Numbered from the stretch's first letter, positions 9,943-20,873 are shown. The stretch: DNA of 64,000 nucleotides from Microbulbifer hydrolyticus (GCF_009931115.1 NZ_CP047491.1:62001-126000), one strand, 5' to 3'. Numbers and translations: made by a program. The notes: generated by a model not told the origin, from the sequence alone.

Positions 9943-11523
9943 ATGAACAAAGTATTGATTGTTGTCCTTGCCCTTATTGCCCTGGTGGTGGGGATTCTTG
10001 TCGGCCGCGGCCTGTCCGGTGGCGACGACTCGGCGCAAAGCGGCGGCGATGAAAAGAAAATTCTCTACTGGGTCGCGCCCATGGATCCCAACTATCGTCG
10101 CGAGGGCCCGGGCAAGTCGCCCATGGGCATGGACCTGGTGCCGGTGTATGAAGGCGAGGAAGAAGAATCTGCGCCTGGCACGGTCTCCATCTCGCCGCAG
10201 GTGGAGAACAATCTGGGTGTGCGCACCGCCGCTGCGCAGCAAGGCCCGGTGGCCACACAGGTGGACACCGTGGGCCTGGTGCAACTGGACGAGGACAAGC
10301 TGCACCATGTGCACACCCGCCTGAGCGGCTGGGTGCACAAAAGCTGGGTAAAGGCCGTGGGCGACCGCGTACGCAAGGGCCAGCCGCTGGTCGAGATCTA
10401 CTCGCCGGAACTGGTAAAGGCACAGAGCGAACTGGTGGCGGCACTGGAGAGTGGCAACCGCACCCTGATCGAGGCCACCCGCGAACGCCTGAATACCCTC
10501 GGGGTGCCCGCGGACCAGGTGCGGGAGGTCAGTCGCACCCGCGAGGTCAGCCAGACCATCACTCTCCACTCGCCCGCCGATGGCTATGTGAACGAGTTCG
10601 CGGCCCGCGACGGCATGTACATCACCCCCGCCACCACCCTGATGAGTATTGGTCCGCTGGACACCGTATGGGTCGAAGGCGAGCTGTTCCCGAAACAGGG
10701 CGGCCAGGTGCAGGTGGGCGATACCGCTACCCTGCAGGGCGACTTCGCCCCCGGCCGCAGCTGGACCGGCAAACTGGTGCACATCCTGCCGGACCTGGAT
10801 CCCGAGACCCGTACCCTGCGCGTGCGGGTACTGGTGGAAAACCGGGACAAGTCCCTGCGTCCGGGCATGTTCGTGCGCCTGCAACTGGAGGGCCCCAAAG
10901 TGAACACGCTCACCGTGCCGCGCGGCGCGCTGATCCGCACCGGTGACATGGACCGGCTGGTGATTGCCGAGGGCGCGGGGCGCTACCGCTCGGTGCGGGT
11001 ACGTGTGGGACGCGAGCTGGGCCAGCGGGTGGAAATCCTCGCCGGTATCGCGCCCGGCACACAAGTGGTGACCTCGGCCCAGTTCCTGCTGGACTCCGAG
11101 TCCAGTATCAGCGCCGATCTACAGCGAATAGAAGGGAAAAGTGCCGCTAAAACCGGTCAAAAATCGGCAAAATCCGATACCGCCTGGGCCGAAGCCACGG
11201 TGCTCAGCATGCCCGACGACAACCACTACGCGCGCCTCGATCACGGCCCGGTGCCGGAATGGGACTGGCCCGGCATGGTGATGGGTTTTTATGTGGCGGA
11301 GGCTGCACAGAATGACCTGCGCAAGGCGCTGGAAAGCGGCGCACCGCTGCGGGTGCAGATGCATCAGCGCGAGGACGGTAAATACGAGGTGATCGCCACC
11401 CGTGCCGTGGCCGGGGATGCCGGTGGAGACATGGACCATTCGCAGATGGGCCACGGTGACATGGATCACGGGGACACGGAGCCTGAAATGGATCACCACG
11501 GGCAGCAGGAGCCGCAGAAATGA
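9943..11523 (+). CDS. cusB: Cus-type periplasmic adaptor with HMBD, CusF-like domain and His/Met tail (CusB-CusF fusion)
   Basis: Membrane-fusion protein linking the RND pump to the outer-membrane channel, 526 residues. Order: N-terminal membrane anchor (about 4-22); heavy-metal-binding domain with [12 protein letters not shown] and PMGMDLVP (about 40-70); adaptor barrel and lipoyl regions with an alpha-hairpin (about 80-400); a CusF-like copper domain (about 417-487) with HGPVPEWDW and PGMVMGF, carrying the His, Trp and Met ligand pattern of CusF; then a tail of MDH/MGH repeats (about 497-526). In E. coli CusF is a separate metallochaperone; here it is fused to CusB. The stop overlaps the cusA start by 4 bp (ATGA). 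Fusion of these modules is visible directly; metal specificity is inferred from the CusA motif. Confidence 0.9.
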   Translation: MNKVLIVVLALIALVVGILVGRGLSGGDDSAQSGGDEKKILYWVAPMDPNYRREGPGKSPMGMDLVPVYEGEEEESAPGTVSISPQVENNLGVRTAAAQQGPVATQVDTVGLVQLDEDKLHHVHTRLSGWVHKSWVKAVGDRVRKGQPLVEIYSPELVKAQSELVAALESGNRTLIEATRERLNTLGVPADQVREVSRTREVSQTITLHSPADGYVNEFAARDGMYITPATTLMSIGPLDTVWVEGELFPKQGGQVQVGDTATLQGDFAPGRSWTGKLVHILPDLDPETRTLRVRVLVENRDKSLRPGMFVRLQLEGPKVNTLTVPRGALIRTGDMDRLVIAEGAGRYRSVRVRVGRELGQRVEILAGIAPGTQVVTSAQFLLDSESSISADLQRIEGKSAAKTGQKSAKSDTAWAEATVLSMPDDNHYARLDHGPVPEWDWPGMVMGFYVAEAAQNDLRKALESGAPLRVQMHQREDGKYEVIATRAVAGDAGGDMDHSQMGHGDMDHGDTEPEMDHHGQQEPQK

Positions 11524-14500
11524 TCGCGCGCATCATTCAATGGTCCCTGCACAATCGCGCACTGGTGCTGATTGCCGCGGTGGTACTGGCCATTGCCGGA
11601 CTCTATAGCCTGCGCAACACGCCGGTGGACGCGCTGCCGGACCTGTCTGACGTGCAGGTGATCGTCAAAACCAGCTACCCGGGTCAGGCGCCGCAGGTGG
11701 TGGAAGACCAGGTCACCTATCCGCTTACCACCGCCATGCTGAGCGTGCCCGGCGCGCATACCGTGCGCGGTTATTCCTTTTTCGGCGACTCCTACGTTTA
11801 CGTCATTTTCGACGACGATGTCGACCTTTACTGGGCCAGATCCCGGGTACTGGAATACCTGAGTCAGGTGGCGCCGCGCCTGCCCGCGGCCGCCAGCCCG
11901 GAACTGGGCCCGGATGCCACCGGCGTGGGCTGGATCTACAGCTACACCCTGGTGGACCCCACCGGTAAACACGACCTGGCGCAGCTGCGCTCGCTGCAGG
12001 ACTGGTTCCTGAAATACGAGCTGCAGACCCTGCCCGGTGTGTCCGAGGTAGCGACCGTGGGCGGTATGGTGCGGCAATACCAGGTGCAGGTGGATCCGCT
12101 GCGCCTGCGCGCCTACGACCTCACCCTGGCCCAGGTGCAGGATGCCATCGAGCGCGGCAACCGCGAGTCAGGCGCCTCGGTGGTGGAGATGGCCGAAGCC
12201 GAATATATGGTGCGCGCCAGCGGCTATATCCAGAGCGTGGAAGACTTGCGCCAGCTACCGCTGCTGGTCAACGACAGCGGCACCCCGCTGTTGCTGCGGG
12301 ACGTGGCGGATGTCCACCTGGGCCCGCAGATGCGCCGCGGCCTGTCGGAACTCAACGGCGAGGGCGAGGCCGTCGGCGGCGTCATCGTGATGCGCTTTGG
12401 CGAAAACGCGCGCGCGGTGATCGATCGCGTGCGCGCGCGCTTGCAGGAACTCCAGCGCAGCCTGCCGGCAGGGGTGGAAATCGTGCCCACCTACGATCGC
12501 AGCGAGCTGATCGACAGCGCGGTGGACAACCTGTGGCACAAGCTGTTGCAGGAATTTATCGTGGTGGCGCTGGTGTGCGCGTTGTTCCTGTTTCACCTGC
12601 GTTCTTCGCTGGTGATCGCCATCAGCCTGCCGCTCGGTATCATCGGCGCCTTCGTGGTGATGCACCTGCAGGGCATCAACGCCAACATCATGAGCCTGGG
12701 CGGTATCGCCATTGCCATCGGCGCCATGGTGGACGGTGCGATCGTGATGATCGAGAACCTGCACAAGCATATGGAGCGCACCCCGCTTACCGAGGAGAAT
12801 CGGTGGAAGGTGGTCGGCGAGGCCGCCAGCGAGGTGGGGCCACCACTGTTCTTCAGCCTGCTGATCATCACCCTGAGCTTCCTGCCCGTATTCGCTCTGG
12901 AGGGCCAGGAGGGCCGCCTGTTCGCACCCTTGGCTTACACCAAGACCTACGCCATGGCGGTGGCCGCCGGCCTTGCCATCACGCTGGTACCGGTGCTGAT
13001 GGGCTATCTGGTGCGGGGCGAGGTGAAGCCGGAACAGGCCAACCCCATCAACCGCGCCTTTACCGCCGCGTATCGCCCGGCGCTGGAACTGGCGATCCGC
13101 TATCCGCTACTCGTGGTCGTTACCGCGCTGGCGTTGCTCGCCAGTGCGCTGTATCCGCTGTCCAGAACCGGCAGCGAATTCATGCCGCCGCTGGACGAGG
13201 GCGACCTGATGTATATGCCCAGCACCCATCCCGGCATTTCCATCGGCAAGGCCCGCGAGCTACTGCAGCAGACCGACAAGATGATCATGCAGGTACCCGA
13301 AGTGGCGCAGGTGTGGGGCAAGATGGGCCGCGCGGAAACCGCCACCGACCCGGCGCCGCTGACCATGGTGGAGACCATCATCCGCTTCAAGCCCCGCGAT
13401 CAGTGGCGCGACGGTATGACCCCGGAAAAGCTGCGCGCGGAACTGGATGCGGCGGTACAGCTGCCCGGCGTGACCAACGCCTGGGTGATGCCGATCAAGA
13501 CCCGCATCGACATGCTCGCCACCGGTATCAAGACTCCTGTCGGCATCAAGATCGCCGGCGCCGACCTGCACCGGATCGAAAAGATCGGCACCCGCCTTGA
13601 ATCCCTGCTCAAGAACGTGCCCGGCACTGCGTCGGTGTTTGCCGAGCGCGTGGAGGGCGGCCGCTATATCGACATCGATATCGACCGCAGCGCGGCGGCA
13701 CGCTACGGCCTGAATATTCAGGACGTGCAGACGGTGATCGACACCGCAGTGGGCGGCAAGAAAGTGGGTGAGACGGTCGAGGGACTGGAGCGCTATCCGA
13801 TCAACGTGCGTTATCCACAGGCCTGGCGTGACTCACCGGAGAACCTGCGCTCCCTGCCGCTGGTGGCTCCCAACGGTACCCATCTGAGCCTCGGCGATGT
13901 GGCGACCATCGCGGTCGAGAGCGGCCCGCCGATGATCAAGACCGAGAACGCGCGCCCCAACGGTTGGATCTATATCGACATCGCCAATCGCGACCTGGGC
14001 TCCTGGGTGGCGGAGGCACAGCAGCTGGTGGCGAGTGAACTGGCGTTGCCGCCGGGCTACTCGCTGGCGTGGTCTGGGCAGTACGAATACATGGAGCGCG
14101 CCCGCGAACGCCTGGGTCTGCTGCTGCCGGTCACCCTCGGCATCATCGTGCTGCTGCTGTATTTCAGTTTCCGCCACTGGGGCGAGGTGCTGGTGATCAT
14201 GGGCACCCTGCCAATGGCACTGATCGGCGGCCTGTGGCTGCTGTACTGGCTGGACTTCAACCTGTCGGTGGCAGTGGGCGTGGGCTTTATCGCACTGGCC
14301 GGGGTGGCAGTGGAGATCGGGGTGATCATGCTGGTGTATCTCAACCAGGCCTGGAAACGGGCGCTGGCGGAGTGCGAAGCCGCCGACCGCAAACCGGCCC
14401 TCGATGATCTGCTGGATGCAATCCGCCGCGGTGCCGGTCAGCGCATGCGCCCGGTGCTGATGACCACCGCCACGGTGTTTATCGGCCTGGTGCCGGTGAT

Positions 14501-14648
14501 GATTGGTTCCGGTGTCGGCTCCGAGGTGATGCAACGCATTGCCGCGCCGATGGTGGGGGGCATGGTGAGTGCCATGCTGCTGACCCTGGTGGTGATCCCC
14601 TCGGTATATCGCCTGTGGAAAGGTCGGGGGTTGGCGAGCGCTTCGTAA
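11520..14648 (+). CDS. cusA: Cu(I)/Ag(I) efflux RND pump (CusA)
   Basis: Proton-driven inner-membrane trimeric exporter, 1042 residues, heavy-metal RND family. The first membrane helix and the [20 protein letters not shown] block are typical. TM4 carries [17 protein letters not shown] with the proton-relay aspartate. The signature [21 protein letters not shown] region starts at residue 657 and places M665 at the position of the metal-binding M672 of E. coli CusA. This is the Cu/Ag subclass, not the Co/Zn/Cd (CzcA) subclass. Two further methionine-rich pore segments ([15 protein letters not shown] and MIMQVPEV) support this. It ends the four-gene unit and converges on dctM. Confidence 0.95.
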   Translation: MIARIIQWSLHNRALVLIAAVVLAIAGLYSLRNTPVDALPDLSDVQVIVKTSYPGQAPQVVEDQVTYPLTTAMLSVPGAHTVRGYSFFGDSYVYVIFDDDVDLYWARSRVLEYLSQVAPRLPAAASPELGPDATGVGWIYSYTLVDPTGKHDLAQLRSLQDWFLKYELQTLPGVSEVATVGGMVRQYQVQVDPLRLRAYDLTLAQVQDAIERGNRESGASVVEMAEAEYMVRASGYIQSVEDLRQLPLLVNDSGTPLLLRDVADVHLGPQMRRGLSELNGEGEAVGGVIVMRFGENARAVIDRVRARLQELQRSLPAGVEIVPTYDRSELIDSAVDNLWHKLLQEFIVVALVCALFLFHLRSSLVIAISLPLGIIGAFVVMHLQGINANIMSLGGIAIAIGAMVDGAIVMIENLHKHMERTPLTEENRWKVVGEAASEVGPPLFFSLLIITLSFLPVFALEGQEGRLFAPLAYTKTYAMAVAAGLAITLVPVLMGYLVRGEVKPEQANPINRAFTAAYRPALELAIRYPLLVVVTALALLASALYPLSRTGSEFMPPLDEGDLMYMPSTHPGISIGKARELLQQTDKMIMQVPEVAQVWGKMGRAETATDPAPLTMVETIIRFKPRDQWRDGMTPEKLRAELDAAVQLPGVTNAWVMPIKTRIDMLATGIKTPVGIKIAGADLHRIEKIGTRLESLLKNVPGTASVFAERVEGGRYIDIDIDRSAAARYGLNIQDVQTVIDTAVGGKKVGETVEGLERYPINVRYPQAWRDSPENLRSLPLVAPNGTHLSLGDVATIAVESGPPMIKTENARPNGWIYIDIANRDLGSWVAEAQQLVASELALPPGYSLAWSGQYEYMERARERLGLLLPVTLGIIVLLLYFSFRHWGEVLVIMGTLPMALIGGLWLLYWLDFNLSVAVGVGFIALAGVAVEIGVIMLVYLNQAWKRALAECEAADRKPALDDLLDAIRRGAGQRMRPVLMTTATVFIGLVPVMIGSGVGSEVMQRIAAPMVGGMVSAMLLTLVVIPSVYRLWKGRGLASAS

Positions 14649-14726
14649 CTGGTGTTGTGGCGGCGGAGTACCGGGTGCGCTACCACCACCGGGCCAGCTA
14701 AAGAGCGATCCATGGGGTGGATTAGA

Positions 14727-16088
14727 TTAGCTGGCCACGAACCCCGGCAGCCAGGTCGCCAGCGCCGGCCAAACCGCCAGCAGCAACATCACCAGCAACT
14801 GAATCGCAATAAACGGCACCACCCCGCTGTAAATAGCGCCGGTAGCCACTTCTGCAGGCGCGACCCCGCGCAGATAGAACAGCGCAAAACCAAAGGGCGG
14901 TGTCAGGAAGGAAGTCTGCAGGTTCAGCGCAATCATCACGCCCAGCCACACCGGATCCAGCCCCATCGCCAGCAGTACCGGCCCGACAATCGGCACCACC
15001 ACAAAAGTGATTTCGATAAAGTCGAGGATAAAGCCCAGCAGGAAGATGATCAGCATCACCAGCAGGGTTGCGCCGACCACGCCACCGGGCAGGCTTTCGA
15101 ACAAGTGGGTAACCACTTCCTCACCACCAAAACCGCGGAATACCAGCGAGAACAGCGAGGCCCCGATCAGGATGGCGAACACCATCGCGGTGACCTGCAG
15201 CGTGCTTTGTCCCACTTCCCCGGCACGGGCCCAGTTCAGTGCGCCGCGGCCCCACGCGAGGATGCCGGCACCGAGCGCACCCACGGCGGCCGCCTCGGTG
15301 GGGGTGGCCGCGCCGGTAATGATCGACCCGAGAACCAGCAGCATCAGTGCGATCGGCGGGAACAGGCTTTTCAGGGTCTGCAGCAGATCGACCTCCTCCC
15401 CTGAGGTACGCGACACCGCCGGCTCTCGCCGGGCGATGAACAGCAGGTACAGGATATACGCCGCCACCAGCAGCAGACCGGGAATGATTGCGCCCATAAA
15501 CAGGTCGCCGACGCTTACCGGTTTGGGATTGAAGATCCCCTGCGACAGCTGCGCCTGTTGATAGGCATTGGACAGGGTGTCGCCCAGCAGCACCAGCGCA
15601 ATAGACGGGGGAATGATCTGCCCGAGGGTGCCGGTGGCACAGATGGTGCCGGTGGCGAGTTTGGGGGAATAGCCGCGCTTCAGCATGGTGGGCAGGGACA
15701 TCAGGCCCATGGTCACCACGGTGGCGCCCACGATACCGGTGCTGGCGGCGAGCAGTGCGCCGACCACCACCACGGATACCGCCATGCCGGCGGGAATACC
15801 GGAAAATACCCGCGCCAGGTTGACCAGCAGCTCCTCGGCGATACGTGCCCGCTCCAGCATCACGCCCATCAACACGAACAGCGGCACCGCCATCAGGGTG
15901 CCGTTCTGCATGATGCCGTAGAGGCGATCGGGGAAGGCCCTGAGGAGTTCCGCGTCGAACACACCGCCGACAATACCCAGGCCCGCAGCGATCAGCGCGG
16001 TGCCGCCGAGGGTGAAGGCCACCGGATAACCGAACATCAACGCGGCGCACACCGCCACGAACATCAACAGGGGAATCAGCTCCATCAT
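14727..16088 (-). CDS. dctM: TRAP transporter large permease subunit (DctM)
   Basis: Inner-membrane transport subunit using a sodium or proton gradient, 453 residues with about 12 hydrophobic segments. Conserved TRAP blocks include AVPLFVLMG, STGIVGATVVTMG, GTLGQIIPPSIALVLLGD and LNLQTSFLTPPFGFALFYLRG. The last belongs to the FcbT3/TakM-like branch. The start ATG overlaps the dctQ stop by 4 bp. No dctP is attached; the matching receptor fragment is at 2-949. Confidence 0.93.
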   Translation of the reverse strand: MMELIPLLMFVAVCAALMFGYPVAFTLGGTALIAAGLGIVGGVFDAELLRAFPDRLYGIMQNGTLMAVPLFVLMGVMLERARIAEELLVNLARVFSGIPAGMAVSVVVVGALLAASTGIVGATVVTMGLMSLPTMLKRGYSPKLATGTICATGTLGQIIPPSIALVLLGDTLSNAYQQAQLSQGIFNPKPVSVGDLFMGAIIPGLLLVAAYILYLLFIARREPAVSRTSGEEVDLLQTLKSLFPPIALMLLVLGSIITGAATPTEAAAVGALGAGILAWGRGALNWARAGEVGQSTLQVTAMVFAILIGASLFSLVFRGFGGEEVVTHLFESLPGGVVGATLLVMLIIFLLGFILDFIEITFVVVPIVGPVLLAMGLDPVWLGVMIALNLQTSFLTPPFGFALFYLRGVAPAEVATGAIYSGVVPFIAIQLLVMLLLAVWPALATWLPGFVAS

Positions 16089-16720
16089 GCGCTGGCCTCC
16101 CCGGCGGCTTCGCGCACCAGCGGGTGGGGTTTGCCGGAAGTCTGTTCTGCTGCCGCGGTATCCGGGGCCTTGCTGGGCTCGGCGGTAGCGGAACGGGATT
16201 CGACCTGCATCAGGGTGTTAAGCGCACGGGTGAACTGCGAGACACCTTGCAGCGCCAGCGTTGCCGCGGCCAGGGGGATCAGGCTTTTCAGCAGATAGAC
16301 ACCGCCCAGGCCGTCAGCACTGGCGCTCGATTCCAGTACCGTCCAGCTATTGGCGGCAAACTGCCAGCTGCCCACGGCAATGAACGCGCAAATCGGCAGC
16401 AGGAAAACAAGGCAGCCCACCGCGTCGACCCAGGCCTTGCCGCGGGCAGACATGGTGCGGTAGAAGACGTCCACCCGCACGTGGGCGCCGGCCTGCAGCG
16501 CGTAGGCGAGGCCGAGCATAAACGCGGCGCCGTGCAGGTAGGTGACAGTATCCTGCAGGGCCAGCGAGCCACCATCAAACCCATAGCGCAGGGCCACGAT
16601 CAGGCTCTGGATGAGCACCATGGCCAGGGTGAGCCAGCCCAGCATGCGGCCGCTAAGGCTGGCAAAGCGGTCCAACCGCGCGGCGGTGCCCAGTAGAAGT
16701 GATTGCGGGGGGTACTTCAT
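16085..16720 (-). CDS. dctQ: TRAP transporter small permease subunit (DctQ)
   Basis: Four-helix accessory membrane subunit of 211 residues, required with DctM for TRAP transport. Hydrophobic segments at about 27-45, 60-80, 105-125 and 145-165. The ALRYGFDGGSLALQD and GAHVRVDVFYR motifs are typical. An extended Ala/Glu-rich cytoplasmic tail after residue 175 is unusual in length. It is first in a dctQM unit and diverges from pstS. Confidence 0.9.
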   Translation of the reverse strand: MKYPPQSLLLGTAARLDRFASLSGRMLGWLTLAMVLIQSLIVALRYGFDGGSLALQDTVTYLHGAAFMLGLAYALQAGAHVRVDVFYRTMSARGKAWVDAVGCLVFLLPICAFIAVGSWQFAANSWTVLESSASADGLGGVYLLKSLIPLAAATLALQGVSQFTRALNTLMQVESRSATAEPSKAPDTAAAEQTSGKPHPLVREAAGEASA

Positions 16721-16876
16721 GGGGAATCTCTCAGATCATCTTTATTCTTGTACTGATGAAAGCAGAGCGTACCTGCTGGTCAAAGTTTGCGCCAGTACTG
16801 CCGCTGACCCGCCTGTATCGAGCTTTTCAGGGTGGCTGACCATGGTTTGCCACTTGGTCATTAAGTGCGCCGACGG

Positions 16877-16910
16877 CTGTAACCTGTTTGTAACTTTTCA
16901 TTCATAGAAT
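16877..16910 (+). promoter_or_regulatory. Pho box and -10 of pstS
   Basis: CTGTAAC (16877-16883), four bases, then TTGTAAC (16888-16894) form the 7-4-7 direct repeat bound by phosphorylated PhoB in place of a -35. After a 10-bp gap comes TAGAAT (16905-16910), a good -10. The arrangement is identical to that upstream of phoB (29871-29904). Confidence 0.85.
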
Positions 16911-16973
16911 CGTCACCAGTTCGACATAGCATGCGTCGCGTGCAGATAAATCGACCACCTTTTGGAGATACCA

Positions 16974-18041
16974 ATGAACAACCGTTCTGCGAGCAAAACT
17001 GTTCTGGCCTCAGCGCTGGCAGCCCTGACCATTGCTGCGTCCAGCGCGGCACTGGCCGCACGCGACCATATCAGCATTGTCGGCTCTTCCACCGTTTACC
17101 CGTTTACCACTGTGGTAGCGGAGCGCTTCAGCCGCGCGACCCAGTTCAAGACCCCGGTTGTGGAATCCACCGGCACCGGCGGTGGCATGAAGCTGTTCTG
17201 CCAGGGCGTGGGTGAGAATACGGCGGACATCACCGGTGCCTCCCGCCGTATCAAGCAGTCCGAGCTGGAAATGTGTAATGAAAACGGCGTTGACGTGGTG
17301 GAAGTCCAGATTGGCTTTGACGGTATCGTACTTGCCAACGCGAAGAGCGATCAGCGCTTTGAGCTGACGCGCAAGGATCTGTTTCTGGCGCTGGCGAAAG
17401 ACGTGCCCAACCCGGATGGCTCTGAGACACTGGTTGCAAACCCGTACAAGACCTGGAAAGACGTGAACCCGGCGCTCCCTGCACACGAGATCGAAGTGCT
17501 GGGCCCGCCCCCGACTTCCGGTACCCGCGACGCCTTTGCCGAGCTGGCGATGGAAGGTGGCTGCAAGAAGTTCGACTGGATCGCGGCCAAGAAGAGCAGT
17601 GACAAGAATGCCTTCAAAGCCATCTGCCACAACATCCGTGAAGATGGTGCCTATATCGAAGCTGGTGAGAACGACAACCTGATTGTGAACAAGCTCGCGG
17701 CCAACCCGAATGCCCTCGGCATCTTCGGTTTCAGTTTCCTCGACCAGAATGCCGACAAAGTGCAGGGCTCACTGATTGAAGGCCAGGAGCCGACGTTCGA
17801 CTCCATTGCGGATCAGAAATACCCGGTTTCCCGTCCGCTGTTCATCTATGTGAAAAAAGCGCATGTGGATGTGGTGCCCGGTATCAAGCAGTTCCTGGCG
17901 GAGTTCACCAACAACCGGGCCTGGGGCGAAGAAGGTTACCTGGCCGACAAAGGCATGATCCCGCTGCCCAATGCCCAGCGTCAGCAGGTCGCCAACAACG
18001 TACGCAAGCTGAATGCCCTGACCAACCTGGCCGCGAAATAA
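16974..18041 (+). CDS. pstS: Phosphate-binding protein PstS
   Basis: Periplasmic receptor that captures inorganic phosphate for PstCAB. 355 residues; start ATG 16974 behind TTTGGAG. Signal peptide to about residue 28 (ALAAR). Phosphate-loop motifs: SSTVYPFT near the mature N terminus, ESTGTGGGMKLFCQG, and PPTSGTRDAF. It is close to the PA5369-type Pseudomonas PstS in outline. It is the first gene of the Pho operon; a hairpin 44 bp after the stop probably lowers read-through into pstC, giving excess receptor. Confidence 0.96.
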   Translation: MNNRSASKTVLASALAALTIAASSAALAARDHISIVGSSTVYPFTTVVAERFSRATQFKTPVVESTGTGGGMKLFCQGVGENTADITGASRRIKQSELEMCNENGVDVVEVQIGFDGIVLANAKSDQRFELTRKDLFLALAKDVPNPDGSETLVANPYKTWKDVNPALPAHEIEVLGPPPTSGTRDAFAELAMEGGCKKFDWIAAKKSSDKNAFKAICHNIREDGAYIEAGENDNLIVNKLAANPNALGIFGFSFLDQNADKVQGSLIEGQEPTFDSIADQKYPVSRPLFIYVKKAHVDVVPGIKQFLAEFTNNRAWGEEGYLADKGMIPLPNAQRQQVANNVRKLNALTNLAAK

Positions 18042-18084
18042 AAACGGCGGGTACTCGAGAGAAACTTCAGGTAGATGGAATTAC

Positions 18085-18114
18085 CGGCCAAGCCCAGAGG
18101 GGCTTGGCCGTTTC
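18085..18114 (+). terminator. Attenuator-type hairpin between pstS and pstC
   Basis: CGGCCAAGCCC (18085-18095), loop AGAG, GGGCTTGGCCG (18100-18110), then TTT and mixed bases. The perfect 11-bp stem with a short T run suggests partial termination after pstS. Confidence 0.65.
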
Positions 18115-18214
18115 CGTATAAAGACTGGCGTAATTTTCAGAGCGCCATGCAATTGCGGTCGCAAGTCCTGATAATAGTGGACGCTTCTACCCAAACAGAT
18201 AACCGAGCAATTTG

Positions 18215-19594
18215 ATGCAGACTCCCACGCTCTTCGCCCTGCTGTTGCTGCTGATACTGGTGGCTTATGGCACCGGCTTCAGTCGCGCCATCGGTACCGC
18301 CCGCAGCCGCGGTGGAATCCGAAGCTTGGCGTCACTGCCCAGTTATTACGGTGTGCATACTGCACTGTGGTGTGGCTTGCCCGCCCTGATCATCCTGGGG
18401 TGCTGGCTGGCTTTCGACGATTCCATCATCCGCACCCTGGTTCTGGGTGGGCTTGCCGACAAGCCGGAGTCCGTGTCCGGGCAGAACCTGCTGTACTCGC
18501 AGATCCAGAACATGGCCGCGGGCAATCTGGTCGGCGAGGCCACGCCGCAGTTGACCGCCGCCGCCGAACACCTGAGCAGCCTGCGCCAGAGTGGCCAGTG
18601 GCTGCAGACGGCGCTGATCCTGATCCTGTCGCTGGGTCTCGGCTCTTTTGCGCTGCTGCAGATATCCCCGGAAATGCGCGCGCGGGAAAAAGTGGAAAAG
18701 GTACTGCGGGCGATACTGCTGGTGTGTGCCTGCGCGGCCATCTTCACCACCATCGGCATCCTGATGTCGGTACTGCTCGAGTCGCTGCGCTTCTTCCAGG
18801 CGGTGCCGGTTAGCGAATTTCTGTTTGGCCTGCACTGGAGTCCGCAGATGGCAATGCGTGACGACCAGGTGGGCTCCAGCGGCGCGTTTGGTGCCGTTCC
18901 CCTGTTTACCGGCACCCTGATGGTGTCGGCCATCGCCATGTTGGTGGCGGTTCCGGTCGGGTTGATGTCGGCAATCTATCTGGCGGAATACGCCGGCAAC
19001 CGGGTGCGCGCTTTTGCCAAGCCGCTGATCGAGATTCTCGCCGGTGTGCCTACCGTGGTTTACGGCTTCTTTGCCGCGCTCACTGTCGCTCCTTTTATCC
19101 GTGAACTGGCCGAGTCCATTGGCCTCGAAGCTTCCAGCGAAAGTGCGCTGGCCGCCGGTCTGGTCATGGGGGTGATGATCATCCCGTTTGTATCGTCCCT
19201 GTCCGACGACGTGATCAACGCGGTGCCCCAGTCCCTGCGCGACGGCGCCCTCGGCCTCGGCTCCACCAAATCGGAAACCGTGCGCAAGGTAGTGATTCCC
19301 GCTGCCCTGCCCGGCATTGTCGGTGGTGTGCTGCTGGCGGTATCGCGCGCGATTGGCGAAACCATGATTGTGGTGATGGCCGCGGGCCTCGCCGCAAACC
19401 TTACCGCCAACCCGCTGGAGTCGGTCACCACGGTGACCGTACAGATCGTGACCCTGCTGGTTGGCGACCAGGAATTTGATAGCCCGAAAACCCTCGCTGC
19501 TTTCGCCCTCGGTCTGATGCTGTTTATCAGCACGCTGATTCTGAACTTTATCGCCCTGCACGTCGTGAAAAAATACCGGGAACAGTATGACTGA
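18215..19594 (+). CDS. pstC: Phosphate ABC transporter permease PstC
   Basis: One of the two membrane subunits of the high-affinity phosphate importer, about 459 residues. ATG 18215 is preferred over the adjacent TTG at 18212. An N-terminal extension with extra hydrophobic segments and a loop (about 1-210) precedes the BPD-transport domain (about 225-450). The EAA loop appears as DGALGLGSTKSETVRKVVIP. Long PstC forms of this kind are common in pseudomonads. It overlaps pstA by 8 bp. Confidence 0.94.
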   Translation: MQTPTLFALLLLLILVAYGTGFSRAIGTARSRGGIRSLASLPSYYGVHTALWCGLPALIILGCWLAFDDSIIRTLVLGGLADKPESVSGQNLLYSQIQNMAAGNLVGEATPQLTAAAEHLSSLRQSGQWLQTALILILSLGLGSFALLQISPEMRAREKVEKVLRAILLVCACAAIFTTIGILMSVLLESLRFFQAVPVSEFLFGLHWSPQMAMRDDQVGSSGAFGAVPLFTGTLMVSAIAMLVAVPVGLMSAIYLAEYAGNRVRAFAKPLIEILAGVPTVVYGFFAALTVAPFIRELAESIGLEASSESALAAGLVMGVMIIPFVSSLSDDVINAVPQSLRDGALGLGSTKSETVRKVVIPAALPGIVGGVLLAVSRAIGETMIVVMAAGLAANLTANPLESVTTVTVQIVTLLVGDQEFDSPKTLAAFALGLMLFISTLILNFIALHVVKKYREQYD

Positions 19595-20873
19595 TCTGAC
19601 TCAAACCCAGGTGCGCGAGCGCATTGCCGCGCGCCTTGCCAGCCGCCACCGCAAGGAAAAGCTGTTCCGCGGCCTCGGTATCGCGAGCATTGCGTTTGGC
19701 GTGCTGGCGGTGCTGGTGCTGTTTACCGACATCATCAGCAAGGGCGCCAGCGCCTTTGTGCAGGCGGATATCCAGCTACAGGTAACTTACGACCCGGCGG
19801 AACTGGGAATTGACAAGGTAGATGACGAGAGCCTGGCCTGGGCCAACTTTGACGGTGTGATCCGCGCAGCGCTGCGCGAGCGCTTTCCCGATGTGAGTGG
19901 TCGTCAAGACAAGCGTGAATTGTACTCCCTGGTATCGAACGGCGCCGGGTTTGAATTGCGCGAGCGCCTGCAAAACCACCCGGAACTGCTGGGGCAGACC
20001 GAAACCCTGTGGTTCAACGCCGATGACGATGTCGACACTTATGTAAAAAGCCTGTCCAGGACAGAAGAGGGATTCCTCGGGCGCACCTCCGAGCAGAAGG
20101 CCCTGTGGATCCAGGAATTACGCACATCCGGTGAACTGAAAAAGCGCTTCAACACCACCTTCTTTACCAACGGCGATTCCCGCGAGCCGGAGCAGGCGGG
20201 CATCCGCGCGGCGTTGGTGGGCTCCCTGTTCACTCTGCTGGTCACGCTGGTGTTGTCTTTCCCCATCGGGGTGGCGGCAGCCATTTACCTGGAAGAGTTT
20301 GCACCGAAAAACCGCTGGACCGACGTGATCGAGGTAAACATCAACAACCTGGCCGCGGTGCCGTCCATCGTGTTCGGCCTGCTGGGGCTGGCAATTTTCA
20401 TCAACTTTTTCGAAATGCCGCGCTCGGCACCGCTTGTGGGTGGCCTGGTGCTGACCCTGATGACGTTGCCGACCATCATCATTTCCAGTCGTGCGTCGCT
20501 GAAGTCGGTACCGCCATCGATCCGTGAAGCGGCGATGGGCATGGGTGCCTCGCGCATGCAGGTGGTGCTGCACCATGTGTTGCCGCTGGCGATGCCCGGC
20601 ATGCTCACCGGCGCCATCATCGGCATGGCGCAGGCCCTCGGCGAAACTGCACCGTTGCTGATGATCGGTATGGTGGCGTTTATCGTCGATGTACCCCACG
20701 GCATCACCGATCCGTCAACGGTACTCCCGGTGCAGATATTCCTGTGGGCGGACAGTCCCGAGCGCGCGTTTGTCGAGCGCACCTCCGCCGCGATCATGGT
20801 GCTGCTGGCTGTGCTGATCACCATGAATACCTGCGCAGTATGGCTGCGCAAGAAACTCGAGCGCCGCTGGTAA
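19587..20873 (+). CDS. pstA: Phosphate ABC transporter permease PstA
   Basis: Second membrane subunit of the phosphate importer, 428 residues. The N-terminal 200 residues hold one membrane helix (about 28-48) and a large periplasmic domain of the DUF3333 type. The permease core follows from about 210, with the coupling loop EAAMGMGASRMQVVLHHVLP. The long form matches the long PstC next to it. The start overlaps the end of pstC. Confidence 0.94.
   Translation: MTDLTQTQVRERIAARLASRHRKEKLFRGLGIASIAFGVLAVLVLFTDIISKGASAFVQADIQLQVTYDPAELGIDKVDDESLAWANFDGVIRAALRERFPDVSGRQDKRELYSLVSNGAGFELRERLQNHPELLGQTETLWFNADDDVDTYVKSLSRTEEGFLGRTSEQKALWIQELRTSGELKKRFNTTFFTNGDSREPEQAGIRAALVGSLFTLLVTLVLSFPIGVAAAIYLEEFAPKNRWTDVIEVNINNLAAVPSIVFGLLGLAIFINFFEMPRSAPLVGGLVLTLMTLPTIIISSRASLKSVPPSIREAAMGMGASRMQVVLHHVLPLAMPGMLTGAIIGMAQALGETAPLLMIGMVAFIVDVPHGITDPSTVLPVQIFLWADSPERAFVERTSAAIMVLLAVLITMNTCAVWLRKKLERRW

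Noticed and set aside
9547-11064. 505-codon minus-strand frame across cusC-cusB
   Set aside because: Shadow of the well supported cus genes; composition rich in His, Gln and Arg with no recognisable domain.
12533-13600. 355-codon frame inside cusA in another phase
   Set aside because: Arg/Gly/Ala-rich frame-shifted reading of cusA.
18332-19561. 409-codon frame opposite pstC
   Set aside because: Antisense shadow of pstC, dominated by His, Gln and Arg.
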